A stretch of DNA of 64,000 nt, from positions 1 through 64,000 of the forward strand of contig NZ_JADWYX010000005.1 of the NCBI RefSeq assembly GCF_016786355.1, written 5' to 3'. Positions within the stretch are counted from its first letter, which is position 1, and each line of letters begins with the position of its first letter. Position numbers and translations under genes: made by a program. Source of the stretch: Frankia sp. AgB1.9. Lineage in GTDB: Bacteria; Actinomycetota; Actinomycetes; Frankiales; Frankiaceae. Shown piece after piece: positions 26,371 to 34,997 of the stretch. The notes beneath the pieces are model-generated. The model saw only the letters and a program-made list of their open reading frames with translations, made no database searches and was not told where the DNA came from.

Positions 26371-26903
26371 TGCCACCTCCGCGATCGAGCCGCCCCGCTG
26401 GAGGCGGCCGATCCACCGTACCGGCGGCCTGGATGTCCTGGTTCCCGGTGGCCGGGATCCGGCCGAAGACCACGCCGACGCGACTGGAGTCCTCACCGTC
26501 CGAGGGCCCGGTTCGGCCGTCCCCGGAGCGTCGGCGCTGTGGGTGAGCCGAGCCCGACGACCTGGTACGCACCCGGACTCGCCGGGAAGAGGCCCCGAGT
26601 GTGGCGGTGTCAGCACCCACATACCCGTCCGGTCACCCGTCCGGAGCAAGGTCTGGGTCGGCGCGCGTGGCCGTGGTACACCGGAACCGGCAACCGCTCA
26701 CGGGCGGTCGCCACCGCCACGGTGACTGTGTACCCGCCGCCGGCCCAGCCGACGGACAGCCACCACGGCGACGGCCGGGGTCTTCGCCCCCGTCACCCCC
26801 GGCTAGCGGCCCACCGAGCAGGCTGACCCCCGGGTCAGCTTCCCGGTGGGCCGTTATGGGCGGACCCCGTCCCCGACGAGCCCGACAACCACCTCGGTGC
26901 GAG
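26371..26903. other. thyX upstream region, no convincing gene
   Basis: This 533-base stretch upstream of thyX contains open frames on both strands but none with recognisable domains or good ribosome sites. Its right part holds a strong two-step hairpin (26807-26853), listed separately, and it ends at the 75-bp inverted repeat. Confidence 0.5.
26807..26853. repeat. Two-step intergenic hairpin
   Basis: Outer arms CGGCCCACCG (26807-26816) and CGGTGGGCCG (26844-26853) pair over 10 bases. Inside them GCTGACCC (26822-26829) and GGGTCAGC (26832-26839) pair over 8. It stands between hisS and thyX, 51 bases from the 75-bp element, and may be a terminator or cruciform site. Confidence 0.75.
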
Positions 26904-26978
26904 TGATCGCTGTTTTGGCCCTCGGGTGGTCGTAGAAAGGCCCCAGACACAACCACGCGAGGGCCAAAACGGCGATCA
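26904..26978. repeat. 75-bp intergenic inverted repeat, copy B
   Basis: Arms 26904-26930 and 26952-26978 (27 bases, 25 matching pairs) flank a 21-base loop, exactly the geometry of copy A at 14053-14127. Arm sequence differs by paired changes: GTTTCGGCC/GGCCGAAAC in copy A is GTTTTGGCC/GGCCAAAAC here. It lies 8 bases past the hisS stop on the minus strand. Confidence 0.88.
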
Positions 26979-26986
26979 ACCGGGCG

Positions 26987-28312
26987 TCAGGGGCTCAAGG
27001 GGGTCCAGGTGTCCGGGTCGGCCTCGGTCTGGTCGCCGGTGGTCAGGTTCTTGACCTCGTGGGGCTTGCCGTCCTCGAAGGGCGGGAACCAGAGGGCGCC
27101 GATGCCCTTGCGGTTGGCGTAGCGGAGCTGCTTGGCCAGCTTGTCGGCCTGGTGGTAGGTCTCGACCTTCAGGCCGCGGGCGCGCAGCCTCCCGGCCGTG
27201 GCGACCGCGACCCGGCGCCGCTCGTCACTTGGGATCACGACGAGGACGTCGGCCGGGCTCGCCGGTCCCGGCGTGATCATCCCCTCGGCGACCAGCTTGG
27301 CGAAGATCCGGGTCAGGCCGATGGAGATGCCGACGCCCGGCAGGTTGCGCCGGATGAACGAGCCGGCCAGGTCGTCGTACCGCCCGCCCGAGCAGATGCT
27401 GCCGAAGCCGGGCCAGTCGACGAACTTCGCCTCGTAGACCGTGCCGGTGTAGTAGTCCAGCCCCCGGGCGATCGACAGGTCGGCGACCACGCTGCCGACG
27501 GGCAGGTCCGCGAGCTCGTCGAGGACGAACGTCAGCTCGTCGAGCCCGGTGGTGAGCAGGTCGGACTTCACGCCGAGCCGGCCGACGGCCTCGACGACGG
27601 CTGCCGAGCCACTCGCCTTGACGGCGGCCAGGTCCAGCACCGACTTCGCCTGCGCGGCCGTGAGCCCGACCTGGTCGACGAGCACCTTCGCGACCCCGTC
27701 AGGGCCGATCTTGTCGAGCTTGTCCGCGGCCCGGATGACGGCCACCGGGTCGTCGATGCCGAGGCCCTCGTAGAAGCCCTGCAGCAGCTTCCGGTTGTTG
27801 ACGTTCAACGTCCAGGCCGGGACGTTCAGCTCGGTGAGCACCTCGTGCACGATCCGCGGGAGTTCCGCGTCGAAGTACAGCGGCACCGAGTCGACGTTGA
27901 TGACGTCGATGTCGCACTGGGTGAACTCGCGGTACCGGCCCTCCTGCGGCCGCTCACCCCGCCAGACCCGCTGGATCTGATAGCGCCGGAACGGGAAGGC
28001 CAGCTCGTTGAAGTGCGCGGCGACGTATCGCGCGAACGGCACCGTCAGGTCGAAGTGCAGCCCGAGTCGGCCGGAGTCGTCGCCCGGCTCGGCCTGCAGC
28101 CGGCGCAGCGCGTAGACCTCCTGGGAGGTCTCCCCCTTGGCGGCGAGCACGTCGAGCGACTCCACCGACGGTGTTTCGACGGAGCAGAAGCCATACCGCT
28201 CGAAGGTGGCGCGAATCCGGTCGAGCCAGTCCAGCTCGACGGCTCTGACCCCGGGTAGCCATTCGGGGAATCCACTGATCGCGACCGGCTTGACGATCGG
28301 GGCATCACTCAT
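26987..28312 (-). CDS. hisS: Histidyl-tRNA synthetase
   Basis: A 441-residue class II aminoacyl-tRNA synthetase. Motif 2 is RVWRGERPQEGRYREFTQCD; the HisA motif is ARGLDYYTGTVYEA; motif 3 is GVGISIGLTRIF. A C-terminal anticodon-binding domain (ADVLVVIPSDERRRVAVATA) is present. The frame is open to 28429, but ATG 28312 (MSDAPIVKPVAISGF) is the expected start. It is followed by the 75-bp hairpin that may end its transcript. It resembles the longer (eukaryote/archaea-like) HisRS branch seen in some actinobacteria, from insert content; that point is tentative. Confidence 0.93.
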   Translation of the reverse strand: MSDAPIVKPVAISGFPEWLPGVRAVELDWLDRIRATFERYGFCSVETPSVESLDVLAAKGETSQEVYALRRLQAEPGDDSGRLGLHFDLTVPFARYVAAHFNELAFPFRRYQIQRVWRGERPQEGRYREFTQCDIDVINVDSVPLYFDAELPRIVHEVLTELNVPAWTLNVNNRKLLQGFYEGLGIDDPVAVIRAADKLDKIGPDGVAKVLVDQVGLTAAQAKSVLDLAAVKASGSAAVVEAVGRLGVKSDLLTTGLDELTFVLDELADLPVGSVVADLSIARGLDYYTGTVYEAKFVDWPGFGSICSGGRYDDLAGSFIRRNLPGVGISIGLTRIFAKLVAEGMITPGPASPADVLVVIPSDERRRVAVATAGRLRARGLKVETYHQADKLAKQLRYANRKGIGALWFPPFEDGKPHEVKNLTTGDQTEADPDTWTPLSP

Positions 28313-28504
28313 CGCGGAAAAACCTGACCTCTCACAGCGGCTTTGGAGAACGGCAACAGCACGGCGCGCGAACGAACGCGGGCCGGCTACCGATGTCGCG
28401 CGGAGAGGTCGGTGTGCACGGGCCGTCACTCTACCTGTCCCGTCGGAACGACCGATCGGGCATCCGGAGCCCGCCGAAGTCCGCGACCGGATAGGTTTTT
28501 GCCT

Positions 28505-30358
28505 GTGCGCGCACCACGGGGTGGTTCATCCGGGCTGTCCGGAGACGGGACTGTCTTCGGCATCGACCTCGGCACCACCTTCAGCTGCCTGGCTCGCGTC
28601 TCCCCGGCCGGCGAGGCCGAGATCGTGCCCCTGCTGGACGGCTCCGCGACGCTGCCCAGCGTCGTGCTCTTCGTCGGCTCGGACGACTACATCACCGGCG
28701 AGACGGCCCGCCAGCTCGCCCGGTCCAGGCCGGACGACGTGTGCGCGCTGGTCAAGCGGCGGATGGGCGACGGCGAGTGGCGGTTCGTGCCGGCCGGGGC
28801 GCCGCCGGGCACGGCCTGGTCGGCCCCGGCCGTCAGCGGGCTGATCCTCTCGGCACTGATCTCGGACGCGGAGCTGACCGGCGGCGAGCCGGTCCGCGAC
28901 GTCGTGATCACCGTGCCGGCCTACTTCGGCGACGAGGAACGCCGGGCGACCGTGCTCGCCGGCGAGTACGCGGGCCTCAACGTCGTCGACGTCATCAACG
29001 AGCCGACCGCGGCCGCCCTCTCCTACGGCTTCGCCCGCTTCGAGGTGGGCTCCCGGCGCACTCTCGCCGGGCCGAGCGCCGCGGACGAGGAGGTCGCGCT
29101 GGTCTACGACCTGGGCGGCGGCACCTTCGACGTCACCATCGTCGAGCTCGCCGACCGCCGGGTCTCGGTGGTGGCGATCGACGGCGACCACCAGCTCGGC
29201 GGGGCCGACTGGGACGAGAAGCTGGTGCTCCACCTGGCGGACGCCTTCACCGCGAAGTTCCCGACGCTGCCCGACCTGCTCGACGACGGCGCCGCCGCGC
29301 AGACGCTGTCCCTGGCGGCCGAGCAGGCCCGGCGCGAGCTGACCGACCGGACCGTGACCGTCGTGCGGGTCGAGCACGCGGGCGGCGCACTCGACGTCGA
29401 GGTCACCAGGGCCGAGCTGGAACGGCTGACCAGTGGCCTGCTGGACCGCACGATCACGCTGACCAGGGCGGCCGTCACGGCGGCCACCGAGCGCGGCGCC
29501 CGCGGCGTCGACCGGGTGCTGCTGGTGGGCGGTGCCTCCCGGATGCCGGCCGTCGCGCGGCGGCTGTCCGAGGAGTTCGGCGTCCCGGTCGAGCTCAGTG
29601 ACCCGGATCTGGCCGTCGCGAAGGGCGCGGCGATCTACGGCGAGAAGAAGGCGCTGGAGCGGCTCGTCGTCAGCGACCTGGTGACCCGCGGCCAGCTGGC
29701 CGACGGCGCTGGCGTCGACGCCGCAGACCCGGCTGACCTGGACGCGGCCTGCCGGCGGCTCGCCGACGCGCTCGGCCTGCCCGCGGCCCGGGTTCGCCGC
29801 ACCGTCGAGGTGCAGGTGATCAACGTCATCTCCCGAGGCTTCGGGGTGCTCGCGCTCGACCGGTTCGGTGAGCACGGCGCCGTCTTCCTGGTGCACCGCA
29901 ACGACCGGCTGCCGGTCGTTGTTCGCCGCCCGTTCGGGACGGTGCGCGACGACCAGGACGCCGTGACGGTCTACGTCGTCGAGCAGGCCGGCGGCACCGA
30001 GTCCCGCCGTCTCGATGACAACAAGATCATCGCCGAGGCCGAGATCGCCGACATCCCGTCCGGCTACCCGGCCGGCACCGAGATCGAGATCACCTTCCGG
30101 ATGGGCTTCGACGGCATCCTGGAGGTGACCGCCCGGCACGAGGGGCTGGCGGACCGACCACTGACCGTCCGGGTGGAGACGTCCGCCGCGCTCAGCCAGG
30201 CCGACGTGGCCCGGGAGCGCGACCAGGTCGCCCGCGCCCGCCGAGCCAGAGACGCCAGCCGCGCCCGCCGGCCCAACGACGGTCGCCCCGGCGGCGGCCC
30301 ACCACCTGGCCCCGGCTTCCGCGGCGGCCTCGGCGGGCCGCCGATCGGCTGGACCTGA
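28505..30358 (+). CDS. Hsp70-like ATPase without the C-terminal lid
   Basis: A 617-residue Hsp70-family protein. The ATPase domain (around residues 15-385) has all landmark motifs: FGIDLGTTFSCLARV, DVVITVPAYFGDEERRA, NEPTAAALSYGFA, VYDLGGGTFDVTIVEL and VLLVGGASRMPAVARRL. A linker-plus-insertion of about 70 residues leads to a DnaK-type beta substrate domain (DIPSGYPAGTEIEITFRMGF; DGILEVTARHEG). The alpha-helical lid is absent; the end is Arg-rich then Gly/Pro-rich. The start is GTG 28505. The gene sits 51 bases upstream of a partner protein rather than grpE/dnaJ, so it is an accessory Hsp70, not the housekeeping DnaK. Confidence 0.85.
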   Translation: MRAPRGGSSGLSGDGTVFGIDLGTTFSCLARVSPAGEAEIVPLLDGSATLPSVVLFVGSDDYITGETARQLARSRPDDVCALVKRRMGDGEWRFVPAGAPPGTAWSAPAVSGLILSALISDAELTGGEPVRDVVITVPAYFGDEERRATVLAGEYAGLNVVDVINEPTAAALSYGFARFEVGSRRTLAGPSAADEEVALVYDLGGGTFDVTIVELADRRVSVVAIDGDHQLGGADWDEKLVLHLADAFTAKFPTLPDLLDDGAAAQTLSLAAEQARRELTDRTVTVVRVEHAGGALDVEVTRAELERLTSGLLDRTITLTRAAVTAATERGARGVDRVLLVGGASRMPAVARRLSEEFGVPVELSDPDLAVAKGAAIYGEKKALERLVVSDLVTRGQLADGAGVDAADPADLDAACRRLADALGLPAARVRRTVEVQVINVISRGFGVLALDRFGEHGAVFLVHRNDRLPVVVRRPFGTVRDDQDAVTVYVVEQAGGTESRRLDDNKIIAEAEIADIPSGYPAGTEIEITFRMGFDGILEVTARHEGLADRPLTVRVETSAALSQADVARERDQVARARRARDASRARRPNDGRPGGGPPPGPGFRGGLGGPPIGWT

Positions 30359-30409
30359 GCCCCGGTCGCCCTGGGTGACGCAGCGGAAGGATGACGAGGG
30401 CAGGATCTG

Positions 30410-32668
30410 ATGGGGCCGTTCGACGCCAACGACTACCGAAGCCGGGTGTTGGGGCCGATCCATGCGCGCGGCGGGGTCGAGCACAGCGACCCCTTCGAGA
30501 TCTACGACATTCCGCTCGCCGAGGCGACGACGCTCGACGACGCCGCGGTCTCGGCCCAGATCGACGCGGTCTGGGCGTTCTGGCAGCGCAGCCGCGACCA
30601 TCCCCGCTACCGCGGCGTGATCGACGCGCTGTTGCGCCAGCACCCCGAGCTCGCGGCGGCGCTGCGCGGCCGGCGGGCCCGCGTCGAGCTGGCCCAGGTG
30701 GTGGCCCAGGCCCGCGCGGAACGCGAGGACGAGCGGTTCGCGACGGTGGCGGCTGCCGCCGACCGCCTCGTCGAGCGGTTCGGCGGCCTGCCGGAGGACA
30801 AGATCCCCGGCCTGCGCCTGATCGCGACGGGAGCCGGTGTCGACGCCGCCGAGTTCGACCGGCGAATCGCCGGCTACCCGCGCGTACCGGCCGGCACGCC
30901 GGAACGGACCACGCGCCGCTCGGTGCCCCGCCAGGTGCTGCGCCAGGTCCGCGCCGACCTCGACGAGCTCGGCCGGATCGTCGGCGAGGACGCGCCGCGC
31001 AGCCTGTTCGACCTGCTCGGCGTACCACCGGGCAGCGACCTGGCGACGGTCCGCTCGGCCCGCGACGGCGCCGCGACCCGCAACCGGGCCCGCCGGCCGG
31101 ACCGGCGCCGCGCGCTGATCGACGACCTGCTCGCCGCGGTCACGACGCTGCTCCTAGACGGCGACCCGGAGGCCTACCTGGACGCGCTGGCGGCCGCCGC
31201 GGCCGACCTGCTGCGCCCGAGGCTCGCGGCGGTGTTACTGGTGGAGGACCGGCTGCTGCCGGCCGACGCGGCCCTGCTCGTCACGGCGGCGCGCGGCGAG
31301 GGCCTCGACCGGGCGCGCGCCGAGGCCGTGGTCCGCGCCCTCGCCCGCGAGGCCGGCGTGGACGAGGCGGTCATCACCCAGGTTCCCGAACAGGAGCAGG
31401 CGCAGGGCTCAGCACCGGAGCGGCGGACCAGGCCGACGCCGGCTCGGGGGACCACCCGCGAGCCCGTGGCGACGTCCGGGCACGCGGCGTCGGCCGCCGC
31501 CACGGCCGGACGGTCGAGGCACGGCAGCGACCAGGACTGGCGGGAGATCCTCGAACAGGCAAGGGTTCTGCTCGACGCCGGCGCTCCGATAGCGGCCCAT
31601 GAGCGGCTCGCGCACGCCCTGGAGATCGCCGGCACCGCCACCCAGCCGATCCGCGCTCTCGGGGAGGCGATCGAGTCGGTGATCCGCCGGGCCCACGACG
31701 GCTGGGCCAGGCTCACCCAGGCCGTCGCCGCCCACCGGCTGGAGCAGGCCAGGCAGCTGGCCGCCGAGCTGAGCCGGATCGCCAGGGACGTGCCCGGCCC
31801 GGACGGCGCAGACCTGGCCACCGTCACCGTCGAGGTGGAGGAACGCCACCAGCGAGCCGGCGAACTGCTGGCCGCCGCGGCCGCCGCCGCGCCGGCCGAA
31901 CGCGCCGCGCTCGCGATGGCCGCCCTCGAGCTGGCGGCGGACTCGGACGAGGCGCGCGCCCTGCTCCTGGAGAGCCTGCTGCCACCGGGCGCGCTCGCGG
32001 TCCGCCGCGCCGCCGGGGCCGTCGAGGTCAGCTGGGTGCCATCCCCCACGCCCGGCGTCCACTACCGGGTGCTGCGGATCGGCACGGACGGCTCCAGCCG
32101 GGCGGTCGGCGTCACCGCGACGACCCGGATCGACGACGGCGGCGTACCCGCCGAGGCGACGCTGCCTGGCTACGAGGTGCGGGCCGGCATCGCCGGAGTG
32201 TGGTCACAACCCGCCGTCTGGCAGGGGCCGGCGGCGGAGGAGCTGGCCGCGGAGACGATCACCGAGCCGGCTGGCGGCCCGACGGCCCAGGCGGCGGACG
32301 CGATCGACCCGGAGGACGAGAGCACCCGGCTGCTCACCCGGACGCCGGCCGACAGCCTGGAGCCGGCCCGTGACCTCGCGGTCGTGGCCGGCCGGCTTCA
32401 GTGGACCTGGCCCGACGGCTGCACCGAGGTGATCGTCACCTGGCGGCCGGACATGCCGCCGATCGCCGCCAACGACCCGGTCGCGGGATTCCGAAAGGTC
32501 ACCAACGCCCGCTACGAGCTCGACGACGGCCTGCCACTCCCGGCCACCCGCCCGCTGTACATCGCGATCTTCGGCTGCGTCCGCGACCGCGCCGGCCAGC
32601 TGATCGTCGCCTCGATCGCCGCCCCACCAGCCCGCCGCCTACTACCCACCCGCGACCGCCTCGCATAA
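30410..32668 (+). CDS. Hsp70 partner with J-domain-like and FN3-like regions
   Basis: A 752-residue protein of no recognised family. Residues 198-260 run like a J domain: FDLLGVPPGSD, a helix, a loop with Arg-Pro-Asp (229-231) where DnaJ has His-Pro-Asp, another helix and AYLDAL. Residues 27-85 look like a second weaker copy (FEIYDI, then His-Pro-Arg at 64-66). The middle (310-530) is Ala/Glu-rich and helical. The C-terminus has two beta segments resembling fibronectin type III (AVEVSWVPSPTPGVHYRVLR; LAVVAGRLQWTWPDGC). ATG 30410 follows AGGAT. No signal peptide or TM is seen. It probably works with the adjacent Hsp70; the J-domain reading is my inference. Confidence 0.6.
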   Translation: MGPFDANDYRSRVLGPIHARGGVEHSDPFEIYDIPLAEATTLDDAAVSAQIDAVWAFWQRSRDHPRYRGVIDALLRQHPELAAALRGRRARVELAQVVAQARAEREDERFATVAAAADRLVERFGGLPEDKIPGLRLIATGAGVDAAEFDRRIAGYPRVPAGTPERTTRRSVPRQVLRQVRADLDELGRIVGEDAPRSLFDLLGVPPGSDLATVRSARDGAATRNRARRPDRRRALIDDLLAAVTTLLLDGDPEAYLDALAAAAADLLRPRLAAVLLVEDRLLPADAALLVTAARGEGLDRARAEAVVRALAREAGVDEAVITQVPEQEQAQGSAPERRTRPTPARGTTREPVATSGHAASAAATAGRSRHGSDQDWREILEQARVLLDAGAPIAAHERLAHALEIAGTATQPIRALGEAIESVIRRAHDGWARLTQAVAAHRLEQARQLAAELSRIARDVPGPDGADLATVTVEVEERHQRAGELLAAAAAAAPAERAALAMAALELAADSDEARALLLESLLPPGALAVRRAAGAVEVSWVPSPTPGVHYRVLRIGTDGSSRAVGVTATTRIDDGGVPAEATLPGYEVRAGIAGVWSQPAVWQGPAAEELAAETITEPAGGPTAQAADAIDPEDESTRLLTRTPADSLEPARDLAVVAGRLQWTWPDGCTEVIVTWRPDMPPIAANDPVAGFRKVTNARYELDDGLPLPATRPLYIAIFGCVRDRAGQLIVASIAAPPARRLLPTRDRLA

Positions 32669-32709
32669 CCCCCCGCACCGCGGAACGCGAAGATCAACCG
32701 GCGGCTCGC

Positions 32710-33525
<816 letters not shown>

Positions 33526-33588
33526 TCAGTGCGGCCCGAGACCGACGCCGCGCCCGGTCAGTGCCGACGACCCGGTCCGCGGCCGAAA

Positions 33589-33629
33589 CCGACCGAGGCC
33601 CTCCCCCGTCGGGGAAGGGCCTCGGTCGG
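33589..33629 (-). terminator. Strong hairpin after the pnp/M16 unit
   Basis: CCGACCGAGGCCC (33589-33601) pairs perfectly with GGGCCTCGGTCGG (33617-33629), with an inner CCCC/GGGG. It begins 8 bases past the M16 stop, so it very likely ends the pnp-M16 transcript. Confidence 0.8.
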
Positions 33630-33637
33630 CGGACCGG

Positions 33638-34990
33638 TCAGGAGACCAGGGCCGCGAAGTCGCTGTCGTTCTTGAAGGGCCCGATGACGCCGAGGCCCCA
33701 GGGCTGCGCGACGAGCTCGCCGGCGATCGCCTGAACCTCGGCGAGGGTCACGGCGTCGACCCTGGCGAGCACCTCGTCGACAGAGAGCAGCTCGCCGTGG
33801 ACCAGCTCGCCCTTGCCGAGGCGGCTCATCCGCGAGCCGGTGTCCTCCAGCCCGAGGACGAGCGAGCCACGGGTCTGGCCGCGCGCCCGGTCGAGCTCCT
33901 CCTGGGTGATCCCCCGTTCGGCGATCTGGCGGACCTCGGCGCGGCAGATCTCCAGCACCTCACGGGCACGCTTGGGCGCACAGCCGGCGTACAGCCCGAA
34001 CAGGCCCGCGTCGGCGAAGTGGGTCGCGAACGAGTAGACCGAGTACGCGAGCCCGCGCTTCTCCCGGATTTCCTGGAACAGCCGCGAGCTCATGCCGCCG
34101 CCGAGCGCCGTCGAGAGCAGGCCCAGCGCGAACCGGCGCGGGTCACGCCGGGACATCCCTGCGGTGCCGAGCACGACGTTGGCCTGCTCGGTCGGCCGGC
34201 GCGAGACCAGCAGCCCGGGCTTGCCCGGGTAGCCGTACGCACCGCCGCGCGGCCCGGCGGAGTCGGCCGGGCCGGCCAGCCGGTCGGCGAAGGCCTCCGC
34301 GACCATCGCCAGGGTCCGGTCGTGGTCGATGTTCCCCGCGACCGCGACCACCAGCGCCGGCGCGGTGTAGCGCCCCCGGTAGTACTCGGCGATCGTGTCC
34401 CGGTTGAGCGCCTCGATCGAGTCGATCGTGCCGAGGACCGGGCGCCCGAGCGACGACGAGCCGAGGACGGCCTCGGCGAAGACGTCGTGCACGACGTCGC
34501 CGGGGTCGTCCTCGTGCATGGCGATCTCCTCGAGGATCACGCCCCGCTCGGCCTCGACGTCGGCCGCGGTGATGATCGAGTTCGCCACCATGTCGCAGAC
34601 GACGTCGATCGCCATCGGCAGGTCCTCGTCGAGGACCCGCGCGTAGTAGCAGGTGTACTCCTTCGCGGTGAACGCGTTGAGATCACCGCCGACGGCCTCG
34701 ACGGACGCGCTGATGGTCAGCGCGTCGCGGCTCGGCGTCCCCTTGAACAGCAGGTGTTCCAGGAAGTGCGAGCAGCCCGCCGTCGCCGGGTCCTCGTCCC
34801 GCGAGCCGACGCCGACCCAGACGCCGATGGCGGCCGACCGTACGCCGGGCACCTGCTCGGTCAGCACCCGCAGGCCGCCGGGCAGGACCGTGCGCCGCGC
34901 GCTCCCGCCCAGCAGTTCCATGGTCGGCCGCCCCGCGAGCAGCGCGGCGGCCCGAGCCGACGGCGTCTGGGTCTCGTCGAGTTGTGTCAT
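33638..34990 (-). CDS. M16-family zinc metallopeptidase
   Basis: A 450-residue pitrilysin/insulinase-type peptidase. The inverted zinc motif HxxEH is HFLEH at residues 75-79 (CSHFLEHLLFKGTPSRD), with the third ligand in the ERGVILEEI helix. The second half is the inactive M16_C repeat (AVAGNIDHDRTLAMVAEAF). The gene starts 7 bases after pnp, a pairing conserved across bacteria where this peptidase is often named PepR. Its substrate is not established; it may process peptides or damaged proteins in the cytosol. The start is ATG 34990. Confidence 0.92.
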   Translation of the reverse strand: MTQLDETQTPSARAAALLAGRPTMELLGGSARRTVLPGGLRVLTEQVPGVRSAAIGVWVGVGSRDEDPATAGCSHFLEHLLFKGTPSRDALTISASVEAVGGDLNAFTAKEYTCYYARVLDEDLPMAIDVVCDMVANSIITAADVEAERGVILEEIAMHEDDPGDVVHDVFAEAVLGSSSLGRPVLGTIDSIEALNRDTIAEYYRGRYTAPALVVAVAGNIDHDRTLAMVAEAFADRLAGPADSAGPRGGAYGYPGKPGLLVSRRPTEQANVVLGTAGMSRRDPRRFALGLLSTALGGGMSSRLFQEIREKRGLAYSVYSFATHFADAGLFGLYAGCAPKRAREVLEICRAEVRQIAERGITQEELDRARGQTRGSLVLGLEDTGSRMSRLGKGELVHGELLSVDEVLARVDAVTLAEVQAIAGELVAQPWGLGVIGPFKNDSDFAALVS

Positions 34991-34997
34991 GTGCGTG

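Noticed and set aside
26371-26903. Small genes in the thyX upstream gap (for example 101 and 107 codons)
   Set aside because: Arg/Pro-rich, no domains, no ribosome sites, and overlapping the hairpins.
32692-32701. GATCAACCGG near the dapB stop, as a third copy of the 75-bp element
   Set aside because: Only ten bases match, and the left arm is absent.
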